Below, in pieces: positions 11,179-22,443 of a stretch of 64,000 bases of DNA. The notes under the pieces were generated by a model, which ran no database searches, had not been told where the DNA came from, and saw only the letters and a program-made list of their open reading frames with translations. This DNA is from Ophioderma brevispina (taxonomy: Eukaryota > Echinodermata > Ophiuroidea > Amphilepidida > Ophiodermatidae): contig JAMKCH010088327.1 in assembly GCA_023653785.1 (NCBI GenBank), positions 1 to 64,000 on the forward strand, written 5' to 3'. A program made the translations under genes and the position numbers. The number at the start of each line of letters is the position of its first letter. Position 1 is the stretch's first letter.

Positions 11179-11899
11179 CACCATGGGTGTTAATTTTAAC
11201 ACCCTCCTGGAATCAATAGGGGACTGCACCCACTGGTGTTAGATTTACACCATTTTGGTGTTAAATACCACCATGTTAGTGTTATATTAACACAAATTTT
11301 GGTGTTACATCGTATGGTATGACACTGCTTGGTGTTTATTTTACACCACATGTCAGTGTTAATTTTTTTTTAACACTGCCAGTGCCCAAATTGACAACAC
11401 TGGTGCTAATTCAACACCCTACTGGAATCAATACGGGTCCACACCCTATGGTGTTAATTAACACCACACTGTGGTGTTAACATTTATATTTTAGCTCGAA
11501 CACGTCGTAGCCCGGGCGAAGCCACGACTCCCAATATGTCCAGTTAGAGTAACCTCGAACTATTTATATTTGTAACATCTGACATTTTAGTAGAAAAATG
11601 TTTGATTTTGTTATTGTTTGCTTCTATTGTAACTGCTTACCTCTAACATTTCAGAAGCAGGTCACCAAAATACATAATTAAAATTGTGCAGCAACACTAA
11701 TGTTAAAAACTAAATTTCAACACCAGAAACTAACACCAACAAGCTTGACACTGACTTGGTGTTAAAATTTTAACACCCCAGTTTTTGCTGTGTAGGTAAA
11801 AACAGCTGACAGTGTGGCCAAACAAAAGTTGTATTGAAATATGTATTTTCTAGATAAGGCCAAACGACTGGACCCCTCTCTCGTGAAGCATGCCGTAAG

Positions 11900-12920
11900 C
11901 TATCATTGTTCCTGCATCTGTGTGTGTGTAAAGAACCTTGGGGTTATTCCACCATGAGTATGTCCAATCAGATTGGTGCTGTCTGTAAAAGCGTAAATTA
12001 CCATATTCATAACTTGTGGTGTATTTGTAGGTTTATCACTTTTGATGCTTGCAACCACGCTGTATGATCTTTGGTCATGTCCCGCATTTACTATGCCAAC
12101 TCAGTGCTATACAGCACCAATGAAATAGATCTCAAAAGGCTCCAGCTCCAGTGCTTGCAAAATAAAGCAGCGCGCTTGGTGTTCACATCCGGCCGTCACC
12201 TGCAGAGTTTGTCACAACTTTTGATCACTCTTCGCTGGTTACCTGTTAAATCCTTCTCTATGTTTATAAGTCTCTTCACAGACAGGCTCCGTCATACCTT
12301 ATTGATTGTGTAAATTTGTATAATGTGTTGGACAGTAATTCTGATGGTACAAGATGAAGGCTACGGTCTTCTGATGTTACACGGCCCGTACCAAGCATAG
12401 ATTTGGTGACAGGTCATTCAACGTCATTAGTCCTAGGCTCTGGAACAAGCTTTCTGTTAAAGGCTGACTCAGAGATTTCCTGAGGAGGGCGCCCTCAATT
12501 TCCAAAAAAAAATGTGTTTTTTGTATGTACATAATGCTTGTCCATATACTAATCACTGTGTGAAATTGCTAAGCTTAAATCGAAATCCTTCATATAGAAA
12601 ATCACAACTTTGTTATAAAATTCTGGATCCGGAATTTCTGTTATACACAGTATCCTATGGGACGTAATACTACACAAAAAAAAAAAAAAAAAAAACTGCC
12701 ACTGCCTTGTACCAAGCGTAGATGTGGTGACAGATCATTCAACGTCATTGGTCCTAGGCTGTGGAACAAGCTTCCTGTTAACATTAGAGAGGCACCTTCC
12801 ACCAGTGTCTTTAAGTGGCTCCTGAAAGCACACTTATTTCCTGATGCTTAACATTTTATTAGCTTTCTTTATGCTGTATGCCATGTTGTACATTAATTTT
12901 TAGTATTTGTTGTAAGACGC
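11900..12920 (+). pseudogene. LINE ORF2 3' fragment (non-LTR retrotransposon)
   Basis: With frameshifts, the translation gives NLGVIF, MSMSNQIGAVCKSVNYHIHN, SRIYYANSVLYSTNEIDLKR, LQNKAARLVF and LRWLPVK. After the interruption it gives GDRSFNVIGPRLWNKLPVN and FKWLLKAHLF. This is the usual C-terminal part of ORF2 in CR1/L2/Jockey-type LINEs, downstream of the RT core. The catalytic RT domain and endonuclease are absent, as in a 5'-truncated insertion. It is broken by stops, by a family D MITE at 12457 and by a duplicated segment (12391-12460 and 12709-12783). Confidence 0.8.
12457..12695 (+). mobile_element. MITE family D, copy truncated at an A20 run
   Basis: It starts at a TTAA in the LINE fragment with TTAAAGGCTGACTCAGAGAT, then shows CATAATGCTTGTCCATATAC and CAGTATCCTATGGGACGTAA as in other copies. 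It stops at ACTACAC followed by exactly 20 A (12676-12695) instead of the expected right half. After the A run the LINE restarts about 75 bp upstream of the insertion point, without the MITE. Confidence 0.75.
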
Positions 12921-12925
12921 TGTGT

Positions 12926-13333
12926 TCTCTGTCAAAAAATTGACCCCAAATTGTGGTTAAAAATAATCCCATTGGGGTTAAAATGACTGTATTGTGGGTT
13001 ACATATCTTTTTGAAAAATAACCCTTTTGGGTAAAAAATGTCTATATTTAGGAGTCATTTGGTTAATCGGAATGCAAAAAAAATCTTTTTTTTTCTGTAT
13101 TTTTTTTTTTCTGCAAAAAAAATCTTGATCAAAGAAAATAACCCCAAACATTAATTTCAACCACCTCATTTGGTCAAAGATGACTATATTTAGGGTCACT
13201 TGAAATTGACATGTTTAGGGGTCATTTCAATATATGATGCTTAAAAACAGAAAATGGTTGATTTAAACCACGAATAGAGTCAAAATAAAAGTGACCACAC
13301 AAAAGGGTTGATATTTTAACCCTATCACAGTGC
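12926..13333 (+). mobile_element. Word-repeat element with GGGTTAA words
   Basis: It contains many direct and inverted copies of GGGTTAAAAT, GGTTAAAAAT and ACCCCAAA, including GGGTTGATATTTTAACCC. The right edge is TATCACAGTGCA and the left edge is near CTCTGTCAAAAAATTGACCCC, a short and imperfect inverted pair. The 66-aa minus-strand ORF is repeat-derived. Confidence 0.5.
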
Positions 13334-13811
13334 ATTGAAGAGTTAAAAACCTCGGGAAAAACCTGTGTGTTATCGACAAACAGACTTACTGATTCTCAGA
13401 ACTCTTTATTCAAGTAAAATTATTGTATTAAGTGGACTACATAGGTAATGCCTATCTGCTATATTGTGTACACAAGTAAGAAAAGAAGCATAACGTGTTG
13501 GTTGATAACACCTGGTTTTAACGCTGCTTCAAATCCCCGCAGCTGTGGCGATCCTGGGTCCACCTCTGCAGTTCAATCTTTGAATCAAATCTGCTTTGAT
13601 TTCAGGATTTGTTCTCATGCATTCACACAGGGTAAAACTAATAGGTACATCATTTAAAAAACACACAAACAAGATTATGTGCGTCCAAAATATTTTTGAA
13701 GTGAAAATTACGGGGATTGTGAACTTCCGGCTAATTCACTTCTAGATGCTGGTAAATGAAGTTGGATGGTTCATGTTCTTGACAAGGTTTTGTTCTTTAC
13801 CACATTCACTC
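13334..13811. other. Intergenic, no supported gene
   Basis: One 69-aa frame (13448-13657) lies here, but it has no recognisable domain and no splice context. No repeat edge was seen. Confidence 0.4.
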
Positions 13812-14098
13812 TTAAAGGTGCGCGTTCCGATCGTCTTTGAGACCCTCTGATTTACCCGGAAGTAGTATCGATTTTGATATCAGATGAAAGGCTTATTTTT
13901 CTCATTGTCGTCGTGAAATTTGAGCCCTCATAAACAAAAAACCGTCGTTTTAATGGTTAACCATCAATATTAGCACAGTATCAAATAGGGCTTTCCAATA
14001 TGCATTATTGCTTCTACCATCAAGTTTGTTTCCCACGGTACTTGATGGGGCATATGTGAAAGTGCCAGGCTCTCATATCAAGTAGACAACACCTTTAA
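13812..14098 (+). mobile_element. MITE family A, copy 1
   Basis: It is bounded by TTAA at 13812-13815 and 14095-14098. The left end TTAAAGGTGCGCGTTCCGAT and internal words TACCCGGAAGTAGTATCGAT, GATATCAGATGAAAGG and GTGCCAGGCTCTCATATCAA are shared with copies at 16.3, 41.5 and 44.6 kb. The right end is shortened to CAACACCTTTAA and lacks the ATCGGAACAAG block of copy 2. Confidence 0.8.
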
Positions 14099-14357
14099 AG
14101 GGATAAGTTGCAATTATGCAAGAGGATATAAAAATGTGGAAAGGACATCCCCAGATAAGGAAAGAAGGATGACCTCTATAGTTTCAGGAGAATGGCAGTT
14201 ACCTTTGCTGGTTTATAAAAAATACCACTTTACAAAAATTCCCAAAAATTTGCTTTTATGTAAAATTATAATACAGGCTCCAATTAGCTCTGGTTCAGAG
14301 CCCTCGTTTTTCTACCCTGTCCAGTGACCGCGAAGTATTTACGATCCTAGCAGCGAG

Positions 14358-14386
14358 TTGGCCGGCCGCCGAAGGCGGCCGGCCAA
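14358..14386. other. Perfect GC hairpin (13-bp stem, GAA loop)
   Basis: TTGGCCGGCCGCC is followed by GAA and then its exact inverse complement. This is far more GC-rich than the flanks and the longest perfect tight hairpin I noticed outside repeats. There is no U run after it, so it does not look like a pol III terminator. Confidence 0.85.
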
Positions 14387-14518
14387 TTCGTCGCCCGTGC
14401 CGGGGTCTTATCATGGGGAGTAGGACATGGTTTTGGGCATGACGGTAAAGTCGGCTCTGGAGCAGAGCTAGCTCCAATGGGTAATTGAAATTTCCATATA
14501 TGACCCCCCCCCTTTCAT

Positions 14519-14587
14519 GAACCACAATGCCACTTTGCAAGGATGTGCATTATATTAATCAGCAATATATGAGTGGCATTGTGGTTC
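14519..14587. repeat. 16-bp inverted repeat
   Basis: GAACCACAATGCCACT (14519-14534) is exactly inverted at 14572-14587 with a 37-nt loop. It lies just upstream of a SINE head; no role is apparent. Confidence 0.7.
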
Positions 14588-14603
14588 TTGGAGGTACCTC
14601 CAA

Positions 14604-14930
14604 GGGCACATGTGGTCCAGCGGATATAACTGCCGACTCATGATCCAAAAAGTCGTGGGTCGAGCCCTGTTGCGGCCAATGTGTTGTGCACTTGGGCAAG
14701 GCATTTTATCTCACTTGCCTTGTCAACCCAAGCAATATTCGGGTAGCTGTTATGGGGGATATTACAATCTAAGTGCTGATAGGATTGTGTGCTTGGCCTG
14801 CTCCCGGCCTAGATGAAGCAAAATGATTGTGACGATTTCCTGATGACAGCGTAATAATAATAGGCAACAGCGCCGTGATGTTATAGAAATGGTGCTTTAT
14901 AAAAGCCGATATATTATTATTATTACCTCA
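14604..14930 (+). mobile_element. tRNA-derived SINE 1, copy 1
   Basis: The head GGGCACATGTGGTCCAGCGG contains an A-box-like TGGTCCAGCGG, and GGGTCGAGCCC at 14657 is a good pol III B box. The body matches the minus-strand copy at 56885-57216 through GGATATTACAATCTAAG-like, TGATAGGATTGTG and GCAACAGCGC words. It ends GTGCTTTATAAAAGC followed by an ATT-rich tail. SINEs of this type are transcribed by RNA polymerase III and copied by a partner LINE. Confidence 0.85.
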
Positions 14931-15544
14931 TTTTCATATGTTTGTTTTCTGAGGGCATGACGACTAAATGGAATTGCCAAAAACAAAAACCTCTTATTAC
15001 ATACAAACTATACCACATGGCATAGAGTTAACCTGCTCATGATAAAAATAGCATGGTCAATCCAAGTGACTTGTCTGGGCCATGCTTTATCATTTAGATG
15101 AGGCCATTGTGTTGTCTTCCAGAGAATGCTTGGTAAGAAGAAATGAAAGACCCTAAATAGGACAACAATAAAATTCAAAATAGGGATGGACAAGTTCCAA
15201 AATGGATCAATAAGTAAAATTCTGTTGTTTTTTACATATTTAAACAGGATCATTTTGGTAGCTGATTTACTTAAATTGCATTTTGATCTGATATCATAAG
15301 GGGGGGTTATTTGGTGACAGCAAAAGAAAAATGAGGTCATTGCGTGAGAGCAAATTGGGGGCAGTTTTGCCAAACTTTCCTGTGTTTTAGTGTCTAACCG
15401 ATCACCCTAATATCTGTTATACTGCTTACAAATTTTAAAATTTCAAAATCGGTTCATTCAGATTTTTTTGTGTATTATTTTTGCATTGTCGTGCATTTTC
15501 GACAGCCAGAAAGCTGCTAGAAAGTAGCATGTGGGATTTAGTTA
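14931..15544. other. Intergenic, no supported gene
   Basis: A 121-aa minus-strand frame (15008-15373) is open but AT-driven, rich in Ile, Phe and Leu, and matches no family I know. I treat it as chance. Confidence 0.4.
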
Positions 15545-15780
15545 AACCCGGCCGCGGTAGCCCCTAGTGGTTCTGAGGGGGCACTTTCCCCGGTGGGGTT
15601 CAAACAAATTTCCCGATCACAACATAAATTTCCCTTTCCCCGGTCGCAGGGCAACGAATCCAAAAAGTGCTGATTTAACATAAATAATCAGGTTTTTTTC
15701 CCGATTTCCACTCAAAATTTTTTCAGAGGGGGCAACTCTTTCCCCCCTTTGCCCACCTGGCACCCACTGGGTAAACCACT
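15545..15780 (+). mobile_element. Possible member of the GGCGTA-ended family
   Basis: The segment starts GGTAGCCCCTAGTGG and ends CACCCACTGGGTAAACC, with GGGGGCAC and CCCCC blocks just inside. This resembles the purine/pyrimidine-rich subtermini of the elements at 23797 and 33638. The terminal bases are degenerate, so the call is tentative. Confidence 0.3.
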
Positions 15781-16325
15781 AAAATGATGAAATAGTAAGT
15801 TAGGAACAACATAACACTCTTGTGTACATAAAATAATAAATTGATTGTTTTAGTTTTTATTTTCACCGTTTGGCCATCAGTGTGGAACAATTTTAATTCA
15901 AGTTTGGACCTCTTTGATATTAATTTAATCGGTATAGAAAATCGGTAAAAAATGAGAATTTTGCCGATGCCGATCAGATACCGATAAGATCATAATTGGC
16001 TAGATTTCAAAAATACCGATCATATCGGTTATTCTCTACTCCGTTTACAGAGTTGGTCTTCAGATACATACAAAAGAAAGAGGCCCAAAATGAGAATTTA
16101 GTAAAAACTCAATGTATTTCTGTTAACACTTGCATTGTATAAGGGGCGTCCCCGTGGACCCAACATTTTGTTTTTCACACGCCATGTTTTAACGCCCAAT
16201 TATTTCTGCCCAAAATTTATGTAATTGCCTAAATATCAGTTGCGCATATTTTGGTTGAAAGAAATTCAAATCATTAATGGTGTTTTTGTACTAATAAGCC
16301 CTATATTCAAAACTTTTTTTGCCCC

Positions 16326-16664
16326 TTAAAGGTGTGTGTTCCGATCGTCTTTGCAACCCCCCGGATTTACCCGGAAGTAGTATCGATTTTGATATCAGAT
16401 GAAAGGTATTTTTCTCATTGTTGTCTGAAATGTAAGCCCTCAAATCCATTTCATTCCCAAGATATAAACAAAAACCAACATTTTAATGGTTAACCATCAA
16501 TATTAGCACAGTATTGAATAGGGCTATGCAATATGCATCATTGCTTCTACCATCAAAACCACAAGTCTGTTTCCCATGGTACTTGATTGGGTGTATGTGC
16601 AAGTGCCAGGCTCTCATGTCAAGTAGAGAACACAATAGACATAAATCGGAACAAGCACCTTTAA
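16326..16664 (+). mobile_element. MITE family A, copy 2 (complete ends)
   Basis: It has TTAA at both edges, left end TTAAAGGTGTGTGTTCCGAT and right end ATCGGAACAAGCACCTTTAA, which pair as a ~20-bp TIR with few mismatches. The internal words match copies 1, 3 and 4. It is non-coding and ends 31 bp before a family F element. Confidence 0.85.
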
Positions 16665-16695
16665 ATTGGTGTGCTAGAGTAACTTTTTAGTAGTT

Positions 16696-17035
16696 TTAAA
16701 GGGGCATTTCATGATCCGCAGCCGCGGCTGTGGCCCCCCAACTTCCGTAAAAAAAAGTTGAGATTTTTATATCATCTGAACCATCAATGTTAGTAATCCA
16801 TGTGTACCTAATCTTAAGTGCAAATGCGGTCGTATCTGTAAGAAATTCGCTATTTTGTATTTTCTGTCCGTAAACGGACAGAAATTATAGCACAGTGGCC
16901 TATGGGACTGTGGGAAACATAACACAAAACCGCAAGGTCAAAATCAACTAAAAGTTGTGAATAACCTTTTCTCAAGGATATCTATTGAACAATGAATAAA
17001 ACAAAAGGTGCTGGAATCACGAAATGCACATTTAA
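16696..17035 (+). mobile_element. MITE family F (GGGGCATTTC ends)
   Basis: The left end is TTAAAGGGGCATTTCATGAT and the right end ATCACGAAATGCACATTTAA, an imperfect TIR with TTAA outside. The short palindrome CTGTCCGTAAACGGACAG lies inside. A fragment of the same right end occurs at 28001-28088. Confidence 0.8.
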
Positions 17036-18271
17036 TTGTTGTTTCTTTAAATATATACACTTTATATTTTTTAGTACTGATTGTATATGTGAAATTTGGA
17101 TGTTTTGTAGTAATTAAAATGTGCCCGTTGTGGCTAAAAAACCCAACTTTTTAAAATTTTTATTTCCACAATATAACTGTACTTATGTTCTCCAATTTTA
17201 TGGAAAAAGTCCTTTGGGAATGTGGTCTTCATTTTTCGGCGGGAGAATTTTGTGGGAAACACAAAAATCACTTTTTTGGACTGCTAATTTTGAATCGGTA
17301 CAACCGATTTTCATTTATTCCTCATCAATGACCACAAGAGTTTTTGTTAAAAAAATCCAAAGGCAAAGTGGTTTTCAGGGGGGAAAAAAAAAAAAAAAAA
17401 AAAGGGGGGGTCCACATGAGCCTCCCCTTATACACCAACGGGTGTGCGCAAGACCTTATACAATTAAGTGTTTAATAAATTAAATTAAGTGTTTAATAAA
17501 GTTTGAGGGAAATTAGGATTTGTATACAAAGCTTTGCCATACAGCAACAGGACATGCTTCAATTTGGTCCCGGCCCACTTTTTGAGCCATGAGGAAAGTC
17601 GTCCTTGTCCCATCTTGTCATTGTGCCAATATAGGGTACTTTGTACATGTTAATATGACAGCCTTAGCTTTTTAGCACACTTTATGTCCATGTTTACCCT
17701 TTCAAGTTTGGCTTAAGTGTTATCTTTATAGAAAATTACACCTGCGAGTCTTTGTGAAGCATGGCACTGAATGGTACATAATTGACATCACACCCACACA
17801 TGTCCTCCTTCATATTCGGCTCCTTCCATTATCTGTCTTTTAGTGCAAAAAATGGTTGTCTTTTTGCCAATTTTTAAATTTTCCTCATTGAAGAATAACA
17901 ACAAATTGGCTAGTAGAAGCAATGACCACCTAAGTGGATTGCCACATCTATGATGAGCAGGTTGCGTGAGGACAGAATGTCTGAAAAGTGACCTTGAAGT
18001 AATGTGTACATTAGTTTCTGGAAAAATAAGTCATAAAACCAACATTTCTCTGATTTTGCACTGAAAACCAATTTTGCTTTCAAGTCCAAATAAAACCAAA
18101 AAAATTCTGAAAACCTTGATGAAAATCTTCTTTCAGCTCTATTGGCAAGGATCCCCAATATTAATTGCAAAAAAAATGTTAAGATATGGTGATTATTTCC
18201 AGCTTAACTACTCTGAGGAGTTTGTAGTTCATTAACCCCATTTATTGAGGCAATCAGCAGCCTGCTAAGAT
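17036..18271. other. Intergenic with an A20 run, no supported gene
   Basis: The 120-aa frame at 17121-17483 ends in Lys codons from an exact A20 run (17384-17403) flanked by G runs. It shows no domain. The rest is AT-rich with no clear repeat edge. Confidence 0.4.
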
Positions 18272-18662
18272 GGAGAGCGTGGCCCACTGGTTAGGGTATT
18301 CGCCTTTGGTGCAGAAGGTCCCCGGTTCGAGCCCCGGCGGGGCCACTTGCTGGAATTGAATTGGGTACTAAATTCTGGATTTGATTTGTAAGAACTATTG
18401 ATTAAAACTGGAATTCCGCTCTCCCAGTGGTTCATTTGGACTTGGGCAAACGAACCATGAGAATACTCCGTCCTTTGGAGGGTACGTTAAGCCATCGGTC
18501 CCGTATACATGGAGAATCAGCCTGTATATGTAATCACAGCCAGTTTCGATAAGAGTAGGGTGAATACCCCTGGCTGTCCCAATTCGTTCTGGATTCTTGG
18601 GCATCATTGGAAAGCAGTGTGTGAACACTGAATGATCTACCCAGGCTAAATAAGAAAAAAAA
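18272..18662 (+). mobile_element. tRNA-derived SINE 2, copy 1
   Basis: The head has AGCGTGGCCCACTGGTTAGG (A-box region) and CCCGGTTCGAGCCCCGG, a canonical B box with a T-arm-like stem. The body holds a block shared with the minus-strand copy at 26340-26737: GGAGGGTACGTTAAGCCATC, GGTCCCGT, and TAAGAGTAGGGTG. The 3' end is an A run after GGCTAAATAAG. Related conserved central blocks are known from several invertebrate SINE families; which one cannot be decided here. Confidence 0.85.
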
Positions 18663-18759
18663 AGTGCTGGGGCTGAAGAGGATTGAACTGAAATATTTCA
18701 CAAAGTTTATTGTGATTGGTTTCTCAGATGAATATATCCTGTAATAACCACAAAAAGTT

Positions 18760-19465
18760 AAGCTGGCCAATAATTCCGGTATGCGTACCTTCCCAAATTC
18801 TCAATAATGTATGAGCTGCTTAGGTTTGTGAAAATTGTTTGACATTGTGAATGGTCATTTTTATTACTATGAAATGTACCGATCCTGATTCTAGGTATGA
18901 TCGTGGATTCATTGCAGGCCGGTTGACTTCTCAACACTATTTTAGTTAAAATATCATGTTATAAGAAATCATAATTCAACTCAAAACCCACTGCATCCCA
19001 CTGCTGATGCATTCCCGTTCATAGGCATGTAGGCCTATGTATACCACATACGTGATTAATGCTGAACATATGGCCGGATGCACCCGAAACTGCGGCAGAA
19101 TAATGATATGTAACAATGTGTTTGCCTGAGTTCACCGGTCTGTACCAGAGACATCTTCTGCTGTGTACCAGTTGTTTCGTGTGTGTGTGTGTGTGGGGGG
19201 GGGGGTATGTTTGGCTGTATTTCAAGTGCCATTTCGCCAAGTACAGGAATTGGCCTATATTCCTCACTGATATGTATATATGAAAATTATTACCATAATT
19301 TATAGGGATATTGTGCATGTGATTTGCCTGACAGCGGGAGAGTAGAGTTGGCCGACTGTGACCATTGTACCTATCCACCCAAATTCCGTTAAACTAGGTG
19401 GTCCCATTGGTCGAGTTAAGCCTTTCTATTTGGTAGGTACGCATACCGGAATATTAAGCCAGCTT
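18760..19465 (+). mobile_element. 706-bp element with 30-bp TIR
   Basis: The left arm contains AGCTGG then TTCCGGTATGCGTACC; the right arm is GGTACGCATACCGGAA then CCAGCTT. The inner 16 bp are a perfect inverted pair and the outer part has a few mismatches. The interior carries a GT/G run near 19180-19205. The 119-aa minus-strand frame over it is not transposase-like. Confidence 0.75.
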
Positions 19466-20761
19466 GACCCCTTACGTGTAATTAACCCAATCAAACTGCT
19501 TTAAGAAGGCATAGTGGGCCCCGTGATCAATATTTGTGTAGACGTTTCATATCGAATTCCCAAGGATGCAAATGAGGTATTGCCATTCATTCCCTCAAGG
19601 TGCTACTGCACAAAACAGTCATCAACGCATGACGGAATCACATTGTAATACCTCATTGGCGCATCCATGGGACTTCTATATGAACCTTCTACCCGAAAAG
19701 AGGCGTATGTCGTATGGAATGTGACATACCAGCCTGATAACTGGTAAACAATTTTGACTGAAAAAAATAGTAGTGTTGCCTGTTTTTAACAATTATTATC
19801 ACTAAGGCACAGTAAAAAAATATATATGTTTAGCATCCCCGTCCGCTTCCCTCCTTTGAGGCCGCTTCATATCTTTTTTTTTTAAGCATTTCAAAGCAAT
19901 TTGATATAAAAGGAAGCTTCCTAGGTTTGCTATGTGTAGAATGGCTTTGCCTTAAATACTTAACAGGTCTATAAAAACAGTGAGTTTTTTTAACTTTGAG
20001 TCTTGAAAAAAGCAAGAGGGGTTGCTTCTCTGGTGACTGATATATGGAGAGTGTTCCAAAGTTTTGGCCCAGCCATAGGAGGGTTTTATCACTCATCAGG
20101 ATTTTGTTTTAGGAACAAACAAATTTTGTTTTATTTGAAAAAGTGGTTGTTTTAATCACAATTTTGGACATATAAGCATTGGACCCCCCCCCCCCCCCAA
20201 CACAAACCCCAGTTTAATTTTCATTCCTTAATTTTCCAACGTTAATTTAATCACCTTTAAGAAATCTGGCTCACATGGCCACACCCTGCATGAACTTTGT
20301 TGAATACCACAGTATTTATGTGTAATGCCCAACATAAACATACATAGGCCTAGAGTTGTTCTCCATTAGTGCTATTTCCATGGTTTGTGTTGAAAGGTAG
20401 GAACTCACAGTCGCCCTAGGCTTTTACTCCTTTTCTTGTCTTGTCTTAGGAGAGGAAAACTTCTAAAACCTGTTTGGTATTTTTTCAATTCATTTTATTT
20501 TCATCTCATGCACCTAAAAGAAAGTTATCACCATAGTCAAGTAAATTTAATAATACACTAATGATAATGAATATAAGGGAATGAACATACAAATATAGAG
20601 TAAACCTGAAAGTAATATTCATTAAAAAAAACAAAGTTCTTCAAGTTGAGCACTAAATTTTAAAGGTGTCCCACCCGATGGCTACTTATACTTTTCTGCG
20701 TTCATAGGCCAATGCCTCACAACATACTTACTTCCAGGAAGATTACATACCTTCCAAGTGA
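19466..20761. other. Intergenic, no supported gene
   Basis: Holds a poly-C run near 20186 and AT-rich DNA. The 88-aa minus-strand frame near 19830-20096 shows no domain. Confidence 0.4.
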
Positions 20762-21050
20762 GGGCACATGTGGTCCATTGGATAAGCGCCCCGACCCGCA
20801 CGACAAAGTTTGTGGGTTCGAGCCCCTCTGAGGCCAATGTTTTTCGCCTTGAGTACGGCGCTTTACCCACCTCAATTACTACTCCTCTCCACCCAGGTGT
20901 ATAACTGGTACCGCACCACCGGCATTATTAATGTTGGGAAGGTAACAGACTCGCTGTAGAGGAGGTGTGGCGATCCCCCTAACATCAACATTAATTGTGG
21001 AGTCTGGCCTAATATCGCTTCGAAGAGATGGCACTCCTTGTCTTGTGTAC
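20762..21050 (+). mobile_element. tRNA-derived SINE 1-like, copy 2 (divergent 3' part)
   Basis: The head AGGGCACATGTGGTCCATTG and the B box GGGTTCGAGCCCC match SINE 1. Downstream it departs from the other copies and reads through CTGGTACCGCACCACCGGCA and GAGGTGTGGCGATCCC, so it is a different subfamily with another 3' region. The right edge is approximate. Confidence 0.7.
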
Positions 21051-21944
21051 CAAGTCCGTCCCTTTACTTTACCTTTTAACCTTCCAAAATTTTATGTCCC
21101 TCTGATATTCGTCAGGCACGGTTGTTGCATTTGGCACATAACAAACACTCCATGGCAACTGGCATGAACTATTATGGACATTATTCTAATGGAGTTCTGG
21201 AATGTTTTTCTCTAGTTTATCAGTTCTTGATCTGATCTCAGATATTTTCTTGAATACAGCTGTCAGTAATATATTGTTGATGATATTATTTATGTAAACA
21301 GGAATTCATTTAGTAGGAATTTTCTGCAAAGCCTGATTTTGTTGACTTGATCATCATTCCAAATGTAATCTTTCACACCAGGGAGTAACTTGGAAGGGTG
21401 GTATTGACCCAATCAGGTTTCAGAATTCCAATTGTGGCACTCACACCAACAGTCAGAATAGCATTTAATATGTGAGCAGTAATATCCTTTGTATTGCATA
21501 GTCCTAATAGATTACTCTTAATCCTAAGAATTCTGGTACTTAAGCAATCCGTGTTTATACTTTACTAGTGTGGCACCAGACTTCATTTTCTCTTGGGTAA
21601 AGAAAAAATTAGGGGGGAAATGCCCCTGCTCCCCCCCCCCTTTCTAAAGATTGGCCATTATTTGGGAAGTCCCACATGTGACCGACCTTTATTTGCCCCC
21701 CCCCATGAAAAAACACCCAATCTAGCAAACTGAAACCAATTATTTTGGGTTGGTTTGGGCAAAACCTAACCCAAAATGTTTTCATATCCTGAACTAATTT
21801 CACTTGGGTAATAAGAAAATTTCTTCTGATACAAAAAATCCTGAATTTTAAATGGGAGGGGGGGGAGTTGTCGATCAAGTTACCCACCTCTAACACTTTA
21901 ACATCATCAAGGTGTATTGACCTAGAACTTTCAGAGATCACCCA

Positions 21945-22050
21945 CCACAATCAACATCATCATCACCATCGTCGTCAATCGCACACTATCACACACCAAC
22001 CACCATCACATCACCAGACTACCATCAGCCACCACAAATCCCAACAGCGA
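21945..22050 (+). repeat. Low-complexity CAT/CAC tract
   Basis: A degenerate CAY trinucleotide run that yields His-rich frames. It lies just upstream of MITE C copy 4. Confidence 0.7.
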
Positions 22051-22086
22051 ATTTAACCCTTCAACCAGCAAGTGTAATCTTAAAGG

Positions 22087-22443
22087 TTAAAGGTGCAACG
22101 AGAGATTTTTCACATATCAGGTGCCCCAAAAATCGAAGTACCTGATTTTTTTGCCCTGATGTTAAACCTAGGGACAAAAATTCCCCACCTGAAAGCAATT
22201 AAACTGAGAAATGTTTCTTTGGTATCAAAATTGTGAATTTCTAATTTCGTAAATACGGAGCAAATACGAATTTCAGCCTATGTTTTATATTGTAAATATA
22301 AGAATCGAATTGTCTTTTTTCTCCCTTTTGAACATTTCTGGAGCCGAAATACAAGGTAAAACTCTAATTGATTATCTAATCTTCAGAAATTACTATTATG
22401 ACACAATATTTGGTGCCTCAAAAATCTCTCGTGCCACCTTTAA
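22087..22443 (-). mobile_element. MITE family C, copy 4
   Basis: The ends are TTAAAGGTGCAACGAGAGAT and the inverse ATCTCTCGTGCCACCTTTAA, with TTAA at both edges. Internal TCACATATCAGGTG at the left shows the minus orientation relative to copies 2 and 3. This copy has the best matched TIRs of the family. Confidence 0.85.

Larger units (their letters stand above)
9790..11794 (+). mobile_element. CACTG-ended composite element with GTGTTAA words
   Basis: The left end is TACACTGCAAAAACTGGAGT and the right end is the inverse of TACACAGCAAAAACTGGGGT. If CAC..GTG are the true ends, the flanking duplication is TA. The interior has dozens of GTGTTAA and TTAACAC words in both orientations (10180-10370 and 11175-11470). 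It carries two family C MITEs, a duplication, and a 433-bp insertion. No transposase is visible. CACTG-like ends with many subterminal repeats are known from EnSpm/CACTA-type elements; that assignment is inference. Confidence 0.6.

Noticed and set aside
18272..18350. Functional tRNA gene at the SINE 2 head
   Set aside because: The B box and T-arm are good, but the 5' end cannot pair with the 3' side as an acceptor stem, and the sequence continues into a SINE body.
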